From: Bacillus sp. N13C7
GTDB taxonomy: Bacteria > Bacillota > Bacilli > Bacillales > Bacillaceae
Direction: 5' to 3'
DNA: 64,000 nucleotides
NCBI RefSeq assembly: GCF_026790065.1
Contig: NZ_JALAMO010000005.1
Span: forward strand, 248,001-312,000
Shown: one piece after another, positions 18,132-26,853 of the stretch
How the letters are laid out: the number at the start of each line of letters is the position of its first letter
Numbering within the stretch: position 1 is the first letter of the stretch
Made by a program: the position numbers and the translations under genes
The notes under the pieces: model-generated
Told to the model about the DNA's origin: nothing
Databases searched by the model: none
The model's input: the letters and a program-made list of their open reading frames with translations, nothing else

Positions 18132-19307
18132 TTATTCTTGATTCAGCAGCTGATATATTTTATTGTTCACTTGGCCCAGTTTAGCGTTATTTTGAATGTT
18201 TGACAACAAAACAACAATGGTTTGCCCAGATTTGCTAAAGCTGTTCAAGACGTTGAAGCCCGGCATGACACCATGGTTTGAATAGCTACCGGGAGCAACA
18301 TAAAATCCCATACCGTATGTGGAACTGCTCCCTGGGGTAAACATCTTTTCATAGCTTTTTTGCGAATACAGTTTTCCATCTATCAGCGCTTGGTCAAATT
18401 TGTACATATCTATAGCGCTCATATAAATATCACCGGCTCCATACAGCTGAGATAGATCAGGTATATACGGTGTAACCGTTCTGCTGCCTTTCAGCTTATA
18501 CCCGACAGCAGGATAAGGTTCTTTTTCATATGTTTTGTAAAAGCCTGCATGCTTCATTCCCGCCGGTTTAAAAATATGATTCGTTATGTATTGTTCATAG
18601 GACTCACCGCTTACTTCAGCCACAATATAAGCAAGAACAGAATAGTTGGAATCCTTGTAGTCCCATACGCCCGGCTGGCGATTAATTCCCTGACGTTCTA
18701 TGTCTTTTATTAAATCGTCCGGAGTGATTGCGCCGTTTCCTTCAATATGTCCGTTTATTCCCGATGTATGTGTAAGCAGATTTTTCAAAGTAATCGTTTG
18801 TCCGTTAGGGAAATGAGGTAAATACGCGCTTACCGGATCACTTGTCTGAAGTTTTCCCTTTTCCTCAAGCTGCAAAATAGCGGTTGCAATCAGCGCTTTT
18901 TGTGACGAACCGACATAAAAAGATGTCAACGGATTATTTTGAATTTTTTGTTTACGGTCTGCATAACCAAAACCTTTATTTATTACGATTTCGCCATTTC
19001 TGACAATCATGGCTGTTCCGCTGAAACCGATCTCCTTTAAATAATTGCTGATTTTTTGGTTGCGGTCCACTGTTTTGATTTGTTCCTTTGATTTTTTGGC
19101 GATTTTCTTTTTGACTTCTTTTTTCTGGCTGGTATCTGAAGCTGCTGCAGTTTCTTGAGATGGCTCGTTCTCTTCACTATTTCGATGAAGCACATTCCAC
19201 ATCGTAAAGCAAATCATCGCTGCTAAAAAACCAAGCAGAAGTTTGCCCCTCTTATTTAGTTTTCTCCGTCTGCGTTTCGCAGTTCTTCTGCGGGTTGGGC
19301 TTGTCAT
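18132..19307 (-). CDS. pbpX: PbpX, beta-lactamase-like penicillin-binding protein / D-Ala-D-Ala-modifying hydrolase
   Basis: The 391-residue protein has a strongly basic cytoplasmic start, one membrane segment (about residues 22-38), a low-complexity Lys/Ser/Glu linker and a class C beta-lactamase-like serine hydrolase domain. SxxK is SSQK (YVGSSQKAL), YxN is YSN in KDSNYSVLAY with the Tyr-Ser pair, and the third motif region holds HGVMPG. The active site faces outside the cell. In B. subtilis pbpX is in the SigX regulon and affects septation and cell-envelope stress responses; a matching ECF promoter is present. Confidence 0.93.
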   Translation of the reverse strand: MTSPTRRRTAKRRRRKLNKRGKLLLGFLAAMICFTMWNVLHRNSEENEPSQETAAASDTSQKKEVKKKIAKKSKEQIKTVDRNQKISNYLKEIGFSGTAMIVRNGEIVINKGFGYADRKQKIQNNPLTSFYVGSSQKALIATAILQLEEKGKLQTSDPVSAYLPHFPNGQTITLKNLLTHTSGINGHIEGNGAITPDDLIKDIERQGINRQPGVWDYKDSNYSVLAYIVAEVSGESYEQYITNHIFKPAGMKHAGFYKTYEKEPYPAVGYKLKGSRTVTPYIPDLSQLYGAGDIYMSAIDMYKFDQALIDGKLYSQKSYEKMFTPGSSSTYGMGFYVAPGSYSNHGVMPGFNVLNSFSKSGQTIVVLLSNIQNNAKLGQVNNKIYQLLNQE

Positions 19308-19352
19308 TCATTTTTTCCTCCCAAAATAAATTCCATTTTGCACACGTTTTGT

Positions 19353-19382
19353 TAGACGAATGAAGCACTGAAAAAGTTGTCA
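19353..19382 (-). promoter_or_regulatory. ECF (SigX-like) promoter of pbpX
   Basis: On the minus strand TGACAAC (19382-19376) and CGTCTA (19358-19353) are 17 bp apart, the AAC/CGTC pattern of B. subtilis ECF sigma factors. PbpX is a known SigX target. Confidence 0.6.
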
Positions 19383-19417
19383 AAAAAAGCAATATTTTTA
19401 TCATTTTTTTGCAAAAT

Positions 19418-19452
19418 ACAAAAAGGCTGAGTTTTTTCCCCCAGCCTTTTGT
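19418..19452 (-). terminator. Terminator of recA
   Basis: AAAAGGCTG (19421-19429) and CAGCCTTTT (19442-19450) pair; the minus strand ends in TTTTTG. It is about 25 bp after the recA stop codon. Confidence 0.85.
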
Positions 19453-19475
19453 ATCATTTCAAACTGATTTTATTT

Positions 19476-20522
19476 TTATTCTTCAAATTCGAATTCTTCT
19501 TGTGCCTCTTCAGCTTGCTGCTGCGCTACCCCGTGATTATCCAAGCCGTAATGTTCGCGAATTTGCTCCTGGATCATCAGCATGATATCTTTATTTTCTT
19601 TCAGGAATTGTTTTGCATTTTCACGGCCTTGGCCAAGACGCTCTTCTTCATATGAGTACCATGAACCGCTTTTTTGCACGATATCAAGTTCAGTTCCCAG
19701 ATCAATGATTTCGCCTTCTTTTGAAATACCTTCTCCGTACATAATGTCAACCTCGGCTGTGCGGAACGGCGGAGCCACCTTGTTCTTCACGACTTTGATT
19801 TTCGTTTTGTTCCCCATTACGTCATTCCCTTGTTTCAGCTGTTCAGCACGGCGCACTTCAAGACGCACGGAAGAGTAGAACTTCAGCGCACGGCCGCCAG
19901 GAGTTGTTTCCGGGTTCCCGAACATAACGCCGACTTTTTCACGAATTTGGTTAATGAAAATCGCGATTGTCTTCGATTTATTAATAGCCCCTGAAAGCTT
20001 ACGAAGGGCTTGAGACATTAAGCGTGCTTGTAAACCGACATGCGAATCTCCCATGTCGCCTTCAATTTCCGCTTTCGGAACGAGAGCCGCCACTGAGTCA
20101 ACAACAACAATGTCAACTGCACCGCTTCGAACCAATGCTTCCGCAATTTCAAGCGCCTGCTCGCCTGTGTCAGGCTGAGACAGTAAAAGCTCTTCGATAT
20201 TGACACCGAGCTTTTGCGCGTATACCGGATCTAACGCATGCTCCGCATCGATAAACGCGGCTTGTCCGCCCTGCTGCTGAACCTCAGCAATCGCATGCAG
20301 CGCCACAGTTGTTTTACCAGAGCTTTCTGGTCCGTATACTTCAATAATCCGCCCGCGCGGATATCCGCCAATTCCCAGTGCTGTATCAAGAGCGAGGGAG
20401 CCGCTTGGAACAGTAGAAATTCTTGTATCTGTCTTTTCTCCCAGTTTCATAATGGAACCTTTGCCGAACTGTTTTTCTATTTGTTTAAGAGCCATATCTA
20501 AGGCTGCCTGACGATCACTCAT
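19476..20522 (-). CDS. recA: Recombinase RecA
   Basis: RecA forms ATP-dependent filaments on single-stranded DNA for recombination and triggers LexA self-cleavage. The 348-residue protein has Walker [11 protein letters not shown], Walker [12 protein letters not shown], and the L2 region with [20 protein letters not shown]. The acidic tail (QEEFEFEE) differs a little from the 168 form as I remember it. A LexA box and SigA promoter lie upstream. It follows cinA in the same orientation, as usual in Bacillus. Confidence 0.98.
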   Translation of the reverse strand: MSDRQAALDMALKQIEKQFGKGSIMKLGEKTDTRISTVPSGSLALDTALGIGGYPRGRIIEVYGPESSGKTTVALHAIAEVQQQGGQAAFIDAEHALDPVYAQKLGVNIEELLLSQPDTGEQALEIAEALVRSGAVDIVVVDSVAALVPKAEIEGDMGDSHVGLQARLMSQALRKLSGAINKSKTIAIFINQIREKVGVMFGNPETTPGGRALKFYSSVRLEVRRAEQLKQGNDVMGNKTKIKVVKNKVAPPFRTAEVDIMYGEGISKEGEIIDLGTELDIVQKSGSWYSYEEERLGQGRENAKQFLKENKDIMLMIQEQIREHYGLDNHGVAQQQAEEAQEEFEFEE

Positions 20523-20557
20523 TCTATTTTTTCCTCCTTTATGTTACCACTACATAT

Positions 20558-20586
20558 ACTATACCCTGTTTGAAGGGATTTGCCAA
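20558..20586 (-). promoter_or_regulatory. SigA promoter of recA
   Basis: On the minus strand TTGGCA (20586-20581) and TATAGT (20563-20558) are 17 bp apart. Confidence 0.8.
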
Positions 20587-20594
20587 GAAAAAAG

Positions 20595-20608
20595 CGAACG
20601 CATATTCG
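20595..20608. promoter_or_regulatory. LexA (DinR) box of recA
   Basis: CGAATATGCGTTCG (minus strand) matches the Gram-positive SOS consensus CGAAC-N4-GTTCG with one change per half-site. It sits just upstream of the recA -35 element, as in B. subtilis. Confidence 0.85.
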
Positions 20609-20694
20609 GATTTTTTCTTGGCGTGATTTCTTTCAAAATATCATAATGTATCAGAGAAATCATGTTTTCTTAGGAGGATAATGTGCTGAAAATA

Positions 20695-21945
20695 TTATTT
20701 TTGCTCTAAAAGCTTCAAGATTAAATGGCAGCCATATTTAGCGCCGCGTTTTCTGATTCCCGTTCTGGAGCCAGCAAAGTGAAACTCGTGAACCTCTTCT
20801 TTTCCATTTGCTGAAATGCCGATAAACACGTGTCCAGGGTCATGCCCTTCTTGAGCATCAGGTCCTGCTACACCGGTAAAGCTGATGCCGATATCGCTCC
20901 CAGTGAGTTTTTGAACACCTTTTGCCAGCTCTAAAGCACACTCCTTGCTGACTGCGCCAAAACGCTCTAATGTATCCTTCTTAACGCCAAGCACATTCTG
21001 CTTCACGTCGTTTGTATAGCAAACGACGCCGCCGGCAAATAATGTTGAAGCGCCGCTAAGATCGGTCAGCCACTCAGAAAACAGCCCGCCGGTGAAGCTT
21101 TCCGCCGCGGAAAGCGTAATGCCTTTTTCCTTACATGCTTTAGAAAGCTCTTTGACAAGGGAAGTGTCATCGTAGCCGTAGAAAAATTCACCGACACGCT
21201 CTAGGATAAGAGCCTCTGTTTCTTTTAACAAACGCTCTGTTTCCTTTTCATCTGCATGCTTGGCTGTCAGACGCAGCGTCACCTCACCGTCGGCAGCCAA
21301 AGGAGCGATTGTCGGGTTCGTTTGTGCATCAATGATATCTTCCAAATCAGCTTCAAGCTGGGATTCGCCGATACCGAAAAAGCGAAGAACGGTTGACACA
21401 ATTTTTTCATTTGAGCCCATCTTTTTCAGCAGAAGAGGCTTTGCCTCGTTTTCAACCATTGGACGCAACTCGCTTGGCGGCCCAGGAAGAAGCATATAAA
21501 AGCGCGATTCATGCTCTATGAGCATTCCCGGAGCCATTCCAAAGTGATTCGCAAGTACGTCAGATCCTTCAATCACAAGCGCCTGTTTGCGGTTATTAGG
21601 TGACATCGTGCGTTTTGTTCGCTTGAAATAATCCTCAATAGATTGAAATGCCTCATCATTTAACACAAGCGGACGTCCCAGCGCATTTGCAATCGTTTCT
21701 TTCGTCAGATCATCTTTTGTCGGTCCGAGACCTCCTGAAAAAATAATGAAGTCAGAGCGTTCTTCTGCAATGCGGATGACCTGCTTCAGCCGCTCCGGAT
21801 TATCTCCGACTGCTGTATGATAAAATACGTTTACTCCGATTTCAGCGAGCTGTTTGCTGATAAATTGAGCATTAGTATTGGCGATTTGGCCAAGCAACAG
21901 CTCTGAACCGACTGCAATAATTTCTGCTTTTTTTGGAAATTCCAT
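20695..21945 (-). CDS. cinA: CinA-like protein (competence/damage inducible, NMN deamidase-type domain)
   Basis: The 416-residue protein joins an N-terminal MoaB-like domain (COG1058; [34 protein letters not shown]) to a C-terminal CinA/PncC domain ([24 protein letters not shown]). In related proteins the C-terminal domain deamidates nicotinamide mononucleotide and the N-terminal one acts on ADP-ribose. It is placed between pgsA and recA, as in other Bacilli. Its role in competence remains unclear. Confidence 0.94.
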   Translation of the reverse strand: MEFPKKAEIIAVGSELLLGQIANTNAQFISKQLAEIGVNVFYHTAVGDNPERLKQVIRIAEERSDFIIFSGGLGPTKDDLTKETIANALGRPLVLNDEAFQSIEDYFKRTKRTMSPNNRKQALVIEGSDVLANHFGMAPGMLIEHESRFYMLLPGPPSELRPMVENEAKPLLLKKMGSNEKIVSTVLRFFGIGESQLEADLEDIIDAQTNPTIAPLAADGEVTLRLTAKHADEKETERLLKETEALILERVGEFFYGYDDTSLVKELSKACKEKGITLSAAESFTGGLFSEWLTDLSGASTLFAGGVVCYTNDVKQNVLGVKKDTLERFGAVSKECALELAKGVQKLTGSDIGISFTGVAGPDAQEGHDPGHVFIGISANGKEEVHEFHFAGSRTGIRKRGAKYGCHLILKLLEQK

Positions 21946-21963
21946 GACGTAAGTCCTTCTTTC

Positions 21964-22545
21964 TTAGTTAGATGTTTTTAGCGCTTCCCAGTTTTTAGAG
22001 AAATATTCCCAGCCTGATACGACTGTAAAGAAGACGGCTACCCACAGCGCCAAGTCAGCAAATGGGAATGACACAAGTTCAAACGGAAGATTATGAAGAA
22101 GCAATGCGGATACTGCAATGATTTGTGCCCAGGTTTTAATTTTACCAAGCATATTAGCAGCAACGACTTCTCCTGTTCCGGCTAAGACAAGCCTTAAACC
22201 TGTTACGGCAAACTCTCGGCTGATTATCACAATAACCATCCAGGCTGGCGCAAGATCAAATTGAACAAGGATAATTAACGCTGCGGACACAAGCAGTTTG
22301 TCCGCAAGCGGATCAAGAAACTTCCCGAAGTTTGTCACGAGATTCAGTTTTCGGGCATAATACCCGTCCACCCAGTCTGTTGTGGATGCAATAATAAATA
22401 AAATAGCGCCGGCCAAGTGTGCAACCGGGATCGATTCATCTCCAAATTCGAGCCTGCCCCAGTCAAACGGTGCCAGCATGATAATCATGAAGATTGGGAT
22501 TAATGCGATTCTAGCTAGTGTGATTTTATTTGGTAAGTTAAACAT
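21964..22545 (-). CDS. pgsA: CDP-diacylglycerol-glycerol-3-phosphate 3-phosphatidyltransferase
   Basis: PgsA makes phosphatidylglycerol phosphate, the committed step for phosphatidylglycerol and for lipoteichoic acid precursors. The 193-residue polytopic membrane protein has the CDP-alcohol phosphotransferase signature DG-x2-AR-x8-G-x3-D-x3-D in DGYYARKLNLVTNFGKFLDP. The gene lies between rodZ-like ymfM and cinA; a hairpin that overlaps the ymfM stop codon may limit read-through. CdsA, which makes its CDP-DAG substrate, is encoded near the right edge of this window. Confidence 0.96.
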   Translation of the reverse strand: MFNLPNKITLARIALIPIFMIIMLAPFDWGRLEFGDESIPVAHLAGAILFIIASTTDWVDGYYARKLNLVTNFGKFLDPLADKLLVSAALIILVQFDLAPAWMVIVIISREFAVTGLRLVLAGTGEVVAANMLGKIKTWAQIIAVSALLLHNLPFELVSFPFADLALWVAVFFTVVSGWEYFSKNWEALKTSN

Positions 22546-22577
22546 AAAGCCCCTCCAGTTTCATACTCGGACGTGAA

Positions 22578-22610
22578 GAAAAGTCATCTGGTAATTAAGA
22601 TGACTTTTCT
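22578..22610 (-). terminator. Hairpin overlapping the ymfM stop codon
   Basis: AAAGTCATCT (22580-22589) and AGATGACTTT (22599-22608) form a 10-bp stem with the stop codon in the loop. The T run is inside the stem, so termination may be partial. Confidence 0.55.
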
Positions 22611-23506
22611 TCCTTTTTATTTACAATCTTTATGGTTTGTGCCATCACATCTTTCGGATCCAGTTCATATGAAAGAACCTTACCGTTGATTTTTATTTTC
22701 AGATTAGGTGCATATCCGGTGCGGATTTCAACTTGTTTCTGATCAGTTATATCTTTTTTAAAGGTTTCGTCTTTTTTCAGCGTTCCCTCTTTTAACGAGC
22801 TGCTGTTTTCATCGCGCACCCGAACCCAAGAGCTGTCTGATGCCTTCAGTTCAAGCTCGATTTTATCAGCGCCGGACACTTCATAAGTCGTTAACGATCC
22901 TTCGGTGCCAGCTGCTTTAATCTCCAGTTTATCACTGTCTTTTTCTTTTTTATCTTCGTTTTCTTTTGTTTCTTTTTTAGTGTCTGTCTCTTTTTCAGAG
23001 CTGTTATTTTGATTTTCTTTTAGCGTTGAATCTTTAGGGATTTCATACTTGCTTTCACTTTGCGTAATTGATTTTTGAGATGCTGCATTATTATCATCGC
23101 TGTTTTTATGATTCGCAAATTGAATGATCGCGTACACAATCGCTATCACGACAATGACACCGAGAATCACAAGTATTGTTGGCAGCAGTTCCAGCGCCTT
23201 AGATGCTGACTTTGGCATTTCCTTTTGAAGATTCATGCCGGAAATCTTTTCAGACACATCGTCATGATACGTATTTGGGATATCTTTTTTATGCTCCTCA
23301 AACAGCTGATCCGCATCAAGCCCGACGGCTTCCGCATATTGCTTGATGAATGCCCGAACATAAAACTTCCCCGGGATAATGTCATAGTTACCTTCCTCCA
23401 AGGCGGTTAAATACCTTTTTTGAATCTTTGTTGCCGCTTGGAGATCATCCAATGACATTGCTTTTTCCTCTCTGGCTTCTTTGAGCCGGATTCCTAGTTC
23501 AGTCAC
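22595..23506 (-). CDS. ymfM: RodZ-like cell shape protein YmfM
   Basis: The ~303-residue protein has an N-terminal helix-turn-helix domain (residues about 3-65, LGIRLKEAREEK start) of the RodZ type, which in other bacteria binds MreB, one membrane helix (about residues 105-130), a Lys/Glu/Asn-rich linker and a C-terminal extracellular beta domain (DUF4115). It helps maintain rod shape. I start at GTG 23506, 8 nt after GGAAGG, giving MTELG; the upstream codon at 23515 has no ribosome binding site. Confidence 0.9.
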   Translation of the reverse strand: MTELGIRLKEAREEKAMSLDDLQAATKIQKRYLTALEEGNYDIIPGKFYVRAFIKQYAEAVGLDADQLFEEHKKDIPNTYHDDVSEKISGMNLQKEMPKSASKALELLPTILVILGVIVVIAIVYAIIQFANHKNSDDNNAASQKSITQSESKYEIPKDSTLKENQNNSSEKETDTKKETKENEDKKEKDSDKLEIKAAGTEGSLTTYEVSGADKIELELKASDSSWVRVRDENSSSLKEGTLKKDETFKKDITDQKQVEIRTGYAPNLKIKINGKVLSYELDPKDVMAQTIKIVNKKEEKSS

Positions 23507-23524
23507 AACAAACACCTTCCAATT

Positions 23525-24316
23525 TTAAAAATCAAAGCTTGAAAACCCGGATTGATCAAACATTTGGGGTTCTTCGGCATGTTCATATGTAATAACCTCA
23601 TCAGGTTCATTTCTTAGTTCAATAATATAATCAAAGTCATCGAGTGTATACTCTGTATTTTGAACAAATATGTCCGGATGCTCCACGACTTTTGTTGCAG
23701 GCAGCCTCATGATTTCTCTGACCAGCTGGAGATGGCGTTCTGACCCTCTTCTTGTTGACACAATTCCGTCAACGATAAAGACATTTTCAGTGCTGTATTC
23801 ATCGGCAATCAGCTGGCTTCTTATTGTCTGCTTCAGCAAGGTCGATGACACAAACAGCCACCTTTTGCTAGCACAAACGCTGGAGGCCACAATCGATTCT
23901 GTTTTTCCGACACGCGGCATACCACGGATTCCGATTAATTTATGGCCTTCTTTCTTGAACAGCTCGGCCATAAAATCGACTAATAAGCCGAGCTCGTCCC
24001 GTTCAAAGCGGAACGTCTTCTTGTCATCAGCATCCCTTTGAATGTAACGGCCGTGACGTACGGCAAGACGATCGCGAAGACGCGGTTCTCTCAGCTTCGT
24101 TACTTTAATTGTTTCCATCGTTTTTAAGATTGATTCTAATCGTTTAATTTGATCTATATGGCGGCACCTGAGGAGCATTCCCCTTCTGGAAAGATCGACG
24201 CCGTTTATCGTTACAATGTTAATAGAAAGCATCCCAAGAAGAGATGAAATATCCCCGAGCAATCCGGGGCGGTTGACTTGAATTTCATATTCAAAATACC
24301 ATTCGAGCTTTGCCAA
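23525..24316 (-). CDS. ymfK: Conserved protein YmfK (DUF3388)
   Basis: The ~264-residue soluble protein has an N-terminal ACT-like region (residues 1-75: VNRPGLLGDISSLLG pattern, as in amino-acid-binding ACT domains) and a C-terminal P-loop-like part with GIRGMPRVGKTES, a GxxxxGKT/S motif that suggests nucleotide binding. The start is TTG 24316, 8 nt after AGGGGG; ATG 24334 would overlap that site. The biological function is unknown. It precedes ymfM after about 20 bp, so it is probably co-transcribed with it. Confidence 0.85.
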   Translation of the reverse strand: MAKLEWYFEYEIQVNRPGLLGDISSLLGMLSINIVTINGVDLSRRGMLLRCRHIDQIKRLESILKTMETIKVTKLREPRLRDRLAVRHGRYIQRDADDKKTFRFERDELGLLVDFMAELFKKEGHKLIGIRGMPRVGKTESIVASSVCASKRWLFVSSTLLKQTIRSQLIADEYSTENVFIVDGIVSTRRGSERHLQLVREIMRLPATKVVEHPDIFVQNTEYTLDDFDYIIELRNEPDEVITYEHAEEPQMFDQSGFSSFDF

Positions 24317-24416
24317 ATGATATACCCCCTTCATTGTGGCAAAATTTTACCTTCCTTTATCATAAAGCATTTTTCTCTAATTAGAAAGAAGAATGTTGCT
24401 GTGATGAGGAAAACAT

Positions 24417-24444
24417 AAAAAAGAGAGGAAAAATCTCCTCTCTT
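24417..24444 (-). terminator. Terminator of ymfJ
   Basis: AGAGAGGA (24422-24429) and TCCTCTCT (24436-24443) pair; the minus strand continues TTTTTTATG. It immediately follows the ymfJ stop codon. Confidence 0.85.
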
Positions 24445-24445
24445 C

Positions 24446-24703
24446 CTAGTGAGTGCTGTTATTTTCAACAAGCTTAACCATCATATTGGCAATGGCGCGC
24501 TGTTCATCTTTTGATGCAACGCTCCACAGATCTGCCAGCACTTTTTCCTGCTCGTTCTTAGAATCCACTTCATTAGCCAAGTAACTGCCGATTTCTGTCG
24601 CTAGATCTGTAATTGTATCCTGGCTCATGCCTTTATCTTGCGCATAGTTCAGACGGTCGCCAAGGAAGTTTTTCCAGCTATCCCAGTTTTCTAATACTGA
24701 CAT
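24446..24703 (-). CDS. ymfJ: Small conserved protein YmfJ (DUF3243)
   Basis: The gene encodes an 85-residue, probably helical, cytosolic protein of unknown function. I start at ATG 24703, 7 nt after GGAGG; the frame is open further upstream but has no ribosome binding site there. It lies 80 bp after ymfI and ends in a strong terminator. Confidence 0.88.
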   Translation of the reverse strand: MSVLENWDSWKNFLGDRLNYAQDKGMSQDTITDLATEIGSYLANEVDSKNEQEKVLADLWSVASKDEQRAIANMMVKLVENNSTH

Positions 24704-24783
24704 GCTTGTTTCCTCCATTTCATGTGAAGTTACAAGATTATTGTGTCCCTCGCAAAGGAAACTATACATCGAATATTTTCGGG

Positions 24784-25512
24784 TCAGCAGTGCCAGCCGC
24801 CATTCACCGACAGAATTTGGCCGGTAATATATGACGCTTTTTCAGACAGAAGAAAAGCTGTTGCATCCGCAATTTCTTGCGGCCGGGCAAGCCTGCCGAT
24901 CGGAATCTCATCAGCGATCTCCTCTTTTTCAGACGGGGTGAATTGATTCATCATATTTGTATCAACCGCGCCCGGCGCTACGGCGTTTACTCTGATGCCG
25001 CTTGGCGCCAGCTCCTTAGCCAGCCCTTTTACAAACGAGTGCTGGGCTCCCTTTGCCATGCTGTACAGCACTTCACAAGATGCTCCAGTTTCTCCCCAAA
25101 TTGAGCTGACAGCCACAATCGCTCCTGATTTCTTCCGGATCATGCCTGGAAGAAGGTTTCTCGTCAGCATATACGGACTCGCCACATGGAGCTGAACCAT
25201 TTCCTGGACCGTTGCATTATCCACATCCGTAATCAGTCCAAAATGGCTTCTTCCGCTGTTTAAAATGATCGCATCAATTGGCTGAACAATTGAACTTGTC
25301 AGCCTATCTGCTCCTTCTGGCGCGGACAGATCGGCTTGCAAAATCTCAGCATGCACGCCAAATGTCTCACTTGTTTTTTCAGCAAGCTCCGCTGCCGCGT
25401 TTTGATTTGTATTGTAATGCAGCAGCAGATTGTATCCCTCTGCCGCAAGGGTTTCGCTTATGCTTTTGCCAATGCCGCCGCTTGCTCCGGTGATTAGTGC
25501 TGTTTTGTTCAT
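24784..25512 (-). CDS. ymfI: Short-chain dehydrogenase/reductase YmfI (FabG-like)
   Basis: The 242-residue NAD(P)-dependent reductase has the Rossmann motif TGASGGIGKS, NSG in the NAG position, the catalytic Ser and YSMAKGA in place of YxxxK (Tyr-x3-Lys preserved), and a C-terminal SVNGGW. It resembles 3-oxoacyl-ACP reductase, but the substrate is not known from sequence. The start ATG 25512 is supported by AAAGAGG; an upstream start at 25548 has no site and would place the first residues across a terminator-like hairpin. Confidence 0.9.
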   Translation of the reverse strand: MNKTALITGASGGIGKSISETLAAEGYNLLLHYNTNQNAAAELAEKTSETFGVHAEILQADLSAPEGADRLTSSIVQPIDAIILNSGRSHFGLITDVDNATVQEMVQLHVASPYMLTRNLLPGMIRKKSGAIVAVSSIWGETGASCEVLYSMAKGAQHSFVKGLAKELAPSGIRVNAVAPGAVDTNMMNQFTPSEKEEIADEIPIGRLARPQEIADATAFLLSEKASYITGQILSVNGGWHC

Positions 25513-25535
25513 CCTCTTTCCTTCTTTCCGCAGAA

Positions 25536-25562
25536 AAACACCCCTCACACTGGAGGGATGTT
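25536..25562 (-). terminator. Hairpin between ymfH and ymfI
   Basis: On the minus strand ACATCCCTC and GAGGGGTGT pair and are followed by TTTTC. It lies right after the ymfH stop codon and may act as an attenuator for ymfI. Confidence 0.6.
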
Positions 25563-25566
25563 TTGT

Positions 25567-26853
25567 TTATGATTTAGGAACAACCTTGCAGACAGTCAGT
25601 CTATCCGCAGCAATTTCCTCTTCTATCACTTGCTGGACATCTTCAAATGTAATTTGCTCAAGAACCGTTACGACATCAAACAGGCTCATATCCAGGAAGG
25701 CATAACGGGTGAATTGATTGGCGATGTATTCAGGTGAATTCAGCGCTTTTAAGAATGTACCAATCTTTTTCTTTCTGGCAAGTTCAATCTTTTCAGCCGT
25801 AATCAGTTCACCGGCGCGCAGCAGCATGCTTGAAATGTTTTCAGCCAATTGGTCAGGTTCCGGCGTATCTCCGCCGATCGCCGCAAAACCGAACCCGTAT
25901 TCAGCAGTAAAATCGAAGCTGAACGTTTCATCAATATATCCTTTTTCATAAAGTGATTCGTACTGGGCAGAGCTTTTGCCAAAAAGAGATTCAAGCAGCA
26001 AGTTCATTGAAAGCTCATGCTTTAACAGCTCTTTGCCTAATTTAAACGGGTTCTTTGATTTCAGCCCGACAAGGCATTTCGGACCCTGTACGTTCATTTT
26101 AATTTCTTTTTCTTTTCGGAAAACCGCTTCTTGCTCCTCTACTTCCTCCCGTTTGATCTCCGGCTGATCCGTATATGGCTTTCTTTCCTGATTTTCTCTT
26201 ACCTGAGAAATGATCGCTTCAGGATCTACAGGACCGACAATAAAGAGGAGCATGTTGCTCGGGTGATAAAACGTTTCATAGCATTCATAAAGAAGGTCTT
26301 TTGTAATATGTGAAATGCTTTCTACTGTTCCGGCTATGTCAATTCTGACAGGGTGTTCTTTGTACATGTTTTCAATGACCCCGAAGTAAAGCCTCCAATC
26401 AGGGTTGTCGTCATACATGTTAATCTCCTGCCCGATAATCCCTTTTTCCTTTTCAACCGTCTTTTCAGTAAAATACGGGTCCTGCACAAAATCGATCAGC
26501 GTTTCTAAATTGCGTTCAACATTTGAAGTGCTTGAGAAAAGGTAAGCCGTTCTTGTAAATGATGTAAACGCATTGGCAGAAGCGCCCTGTTTGCTGAAAT
26601 CTTGAAAAACGTCTCCGTCCGCTTTTTCAAACAGCTTGTGCTCAAGAAAATGGGCGATGCCGTCCGGCACGTGAACCATCTCGTTTTTATCTAAAGGGAC
26701 AAACCGGTTATCTATCGAGCCGTACTTTGTTGTGAAGACCGCATATGTCTTGTTGAAGCCTTTTTTCGGCAATACGTAAACGTCAAGGCCGTTTGGCATT
26801 TTTTCATGGTACAGCGTCTCCTGAAGCTGTTCATATTCGATTGGTTTGATCAA
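25567..26853 (-). CDS. ymfH: M16 family zinc peptidase YmfH
   Basis: The 428-residue protein has the inverted zinc motif HxxEH in IAHFLEHKLFE (about residue 68) plus a downstream Glu, so it is the active subunit of a two-protein M16 pair. It overlaps the ymfF stop codon by 4 bp. M16B enzymes in bacteria process peptides and modified bacteriocins, and B. subtilis YmfF/YmfH resemble the AlbE/AlbF type pairs. The natural substrate is unknown. Confidence 0.92.
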   Translation of the reverse strand: MIKPIEYEQLQETLYHEKMPNGLDVYVLPKKGFNKTYAVFTTKYGSIDNRFVPLDKNEMVHVPDGIAHFLEHKLFEKADGDVFQDFSKQGASANAFTSFTRTAYLFSSTSNVERNLETLIDFVQDPYFTEKTVEKEKGIIGQEINMYDDNPDWRLYFGVIENMYKEHPVRIDIAGTVESISHITKDLLYECYETFYHPSNMLLFIVGPVDPEAIISQVRENQERKPYTDQPEIKREEVEEQEAVFRKEKEIKMNVQGPKCLVGLKSKNPFKLGKELLKHELSMNLLLESLFGKSSAQYESLYEKGYIDETFSFDFTAEYGFGFAAIGGDTPEPDQLAENISSMLLRAGELITAEKIELARKKKIGTFLKALNSPEYIANQFTRYAFLDMSLFDVVTVLEQITFEDVQQVIEEEIAADRLTVCKVVPKS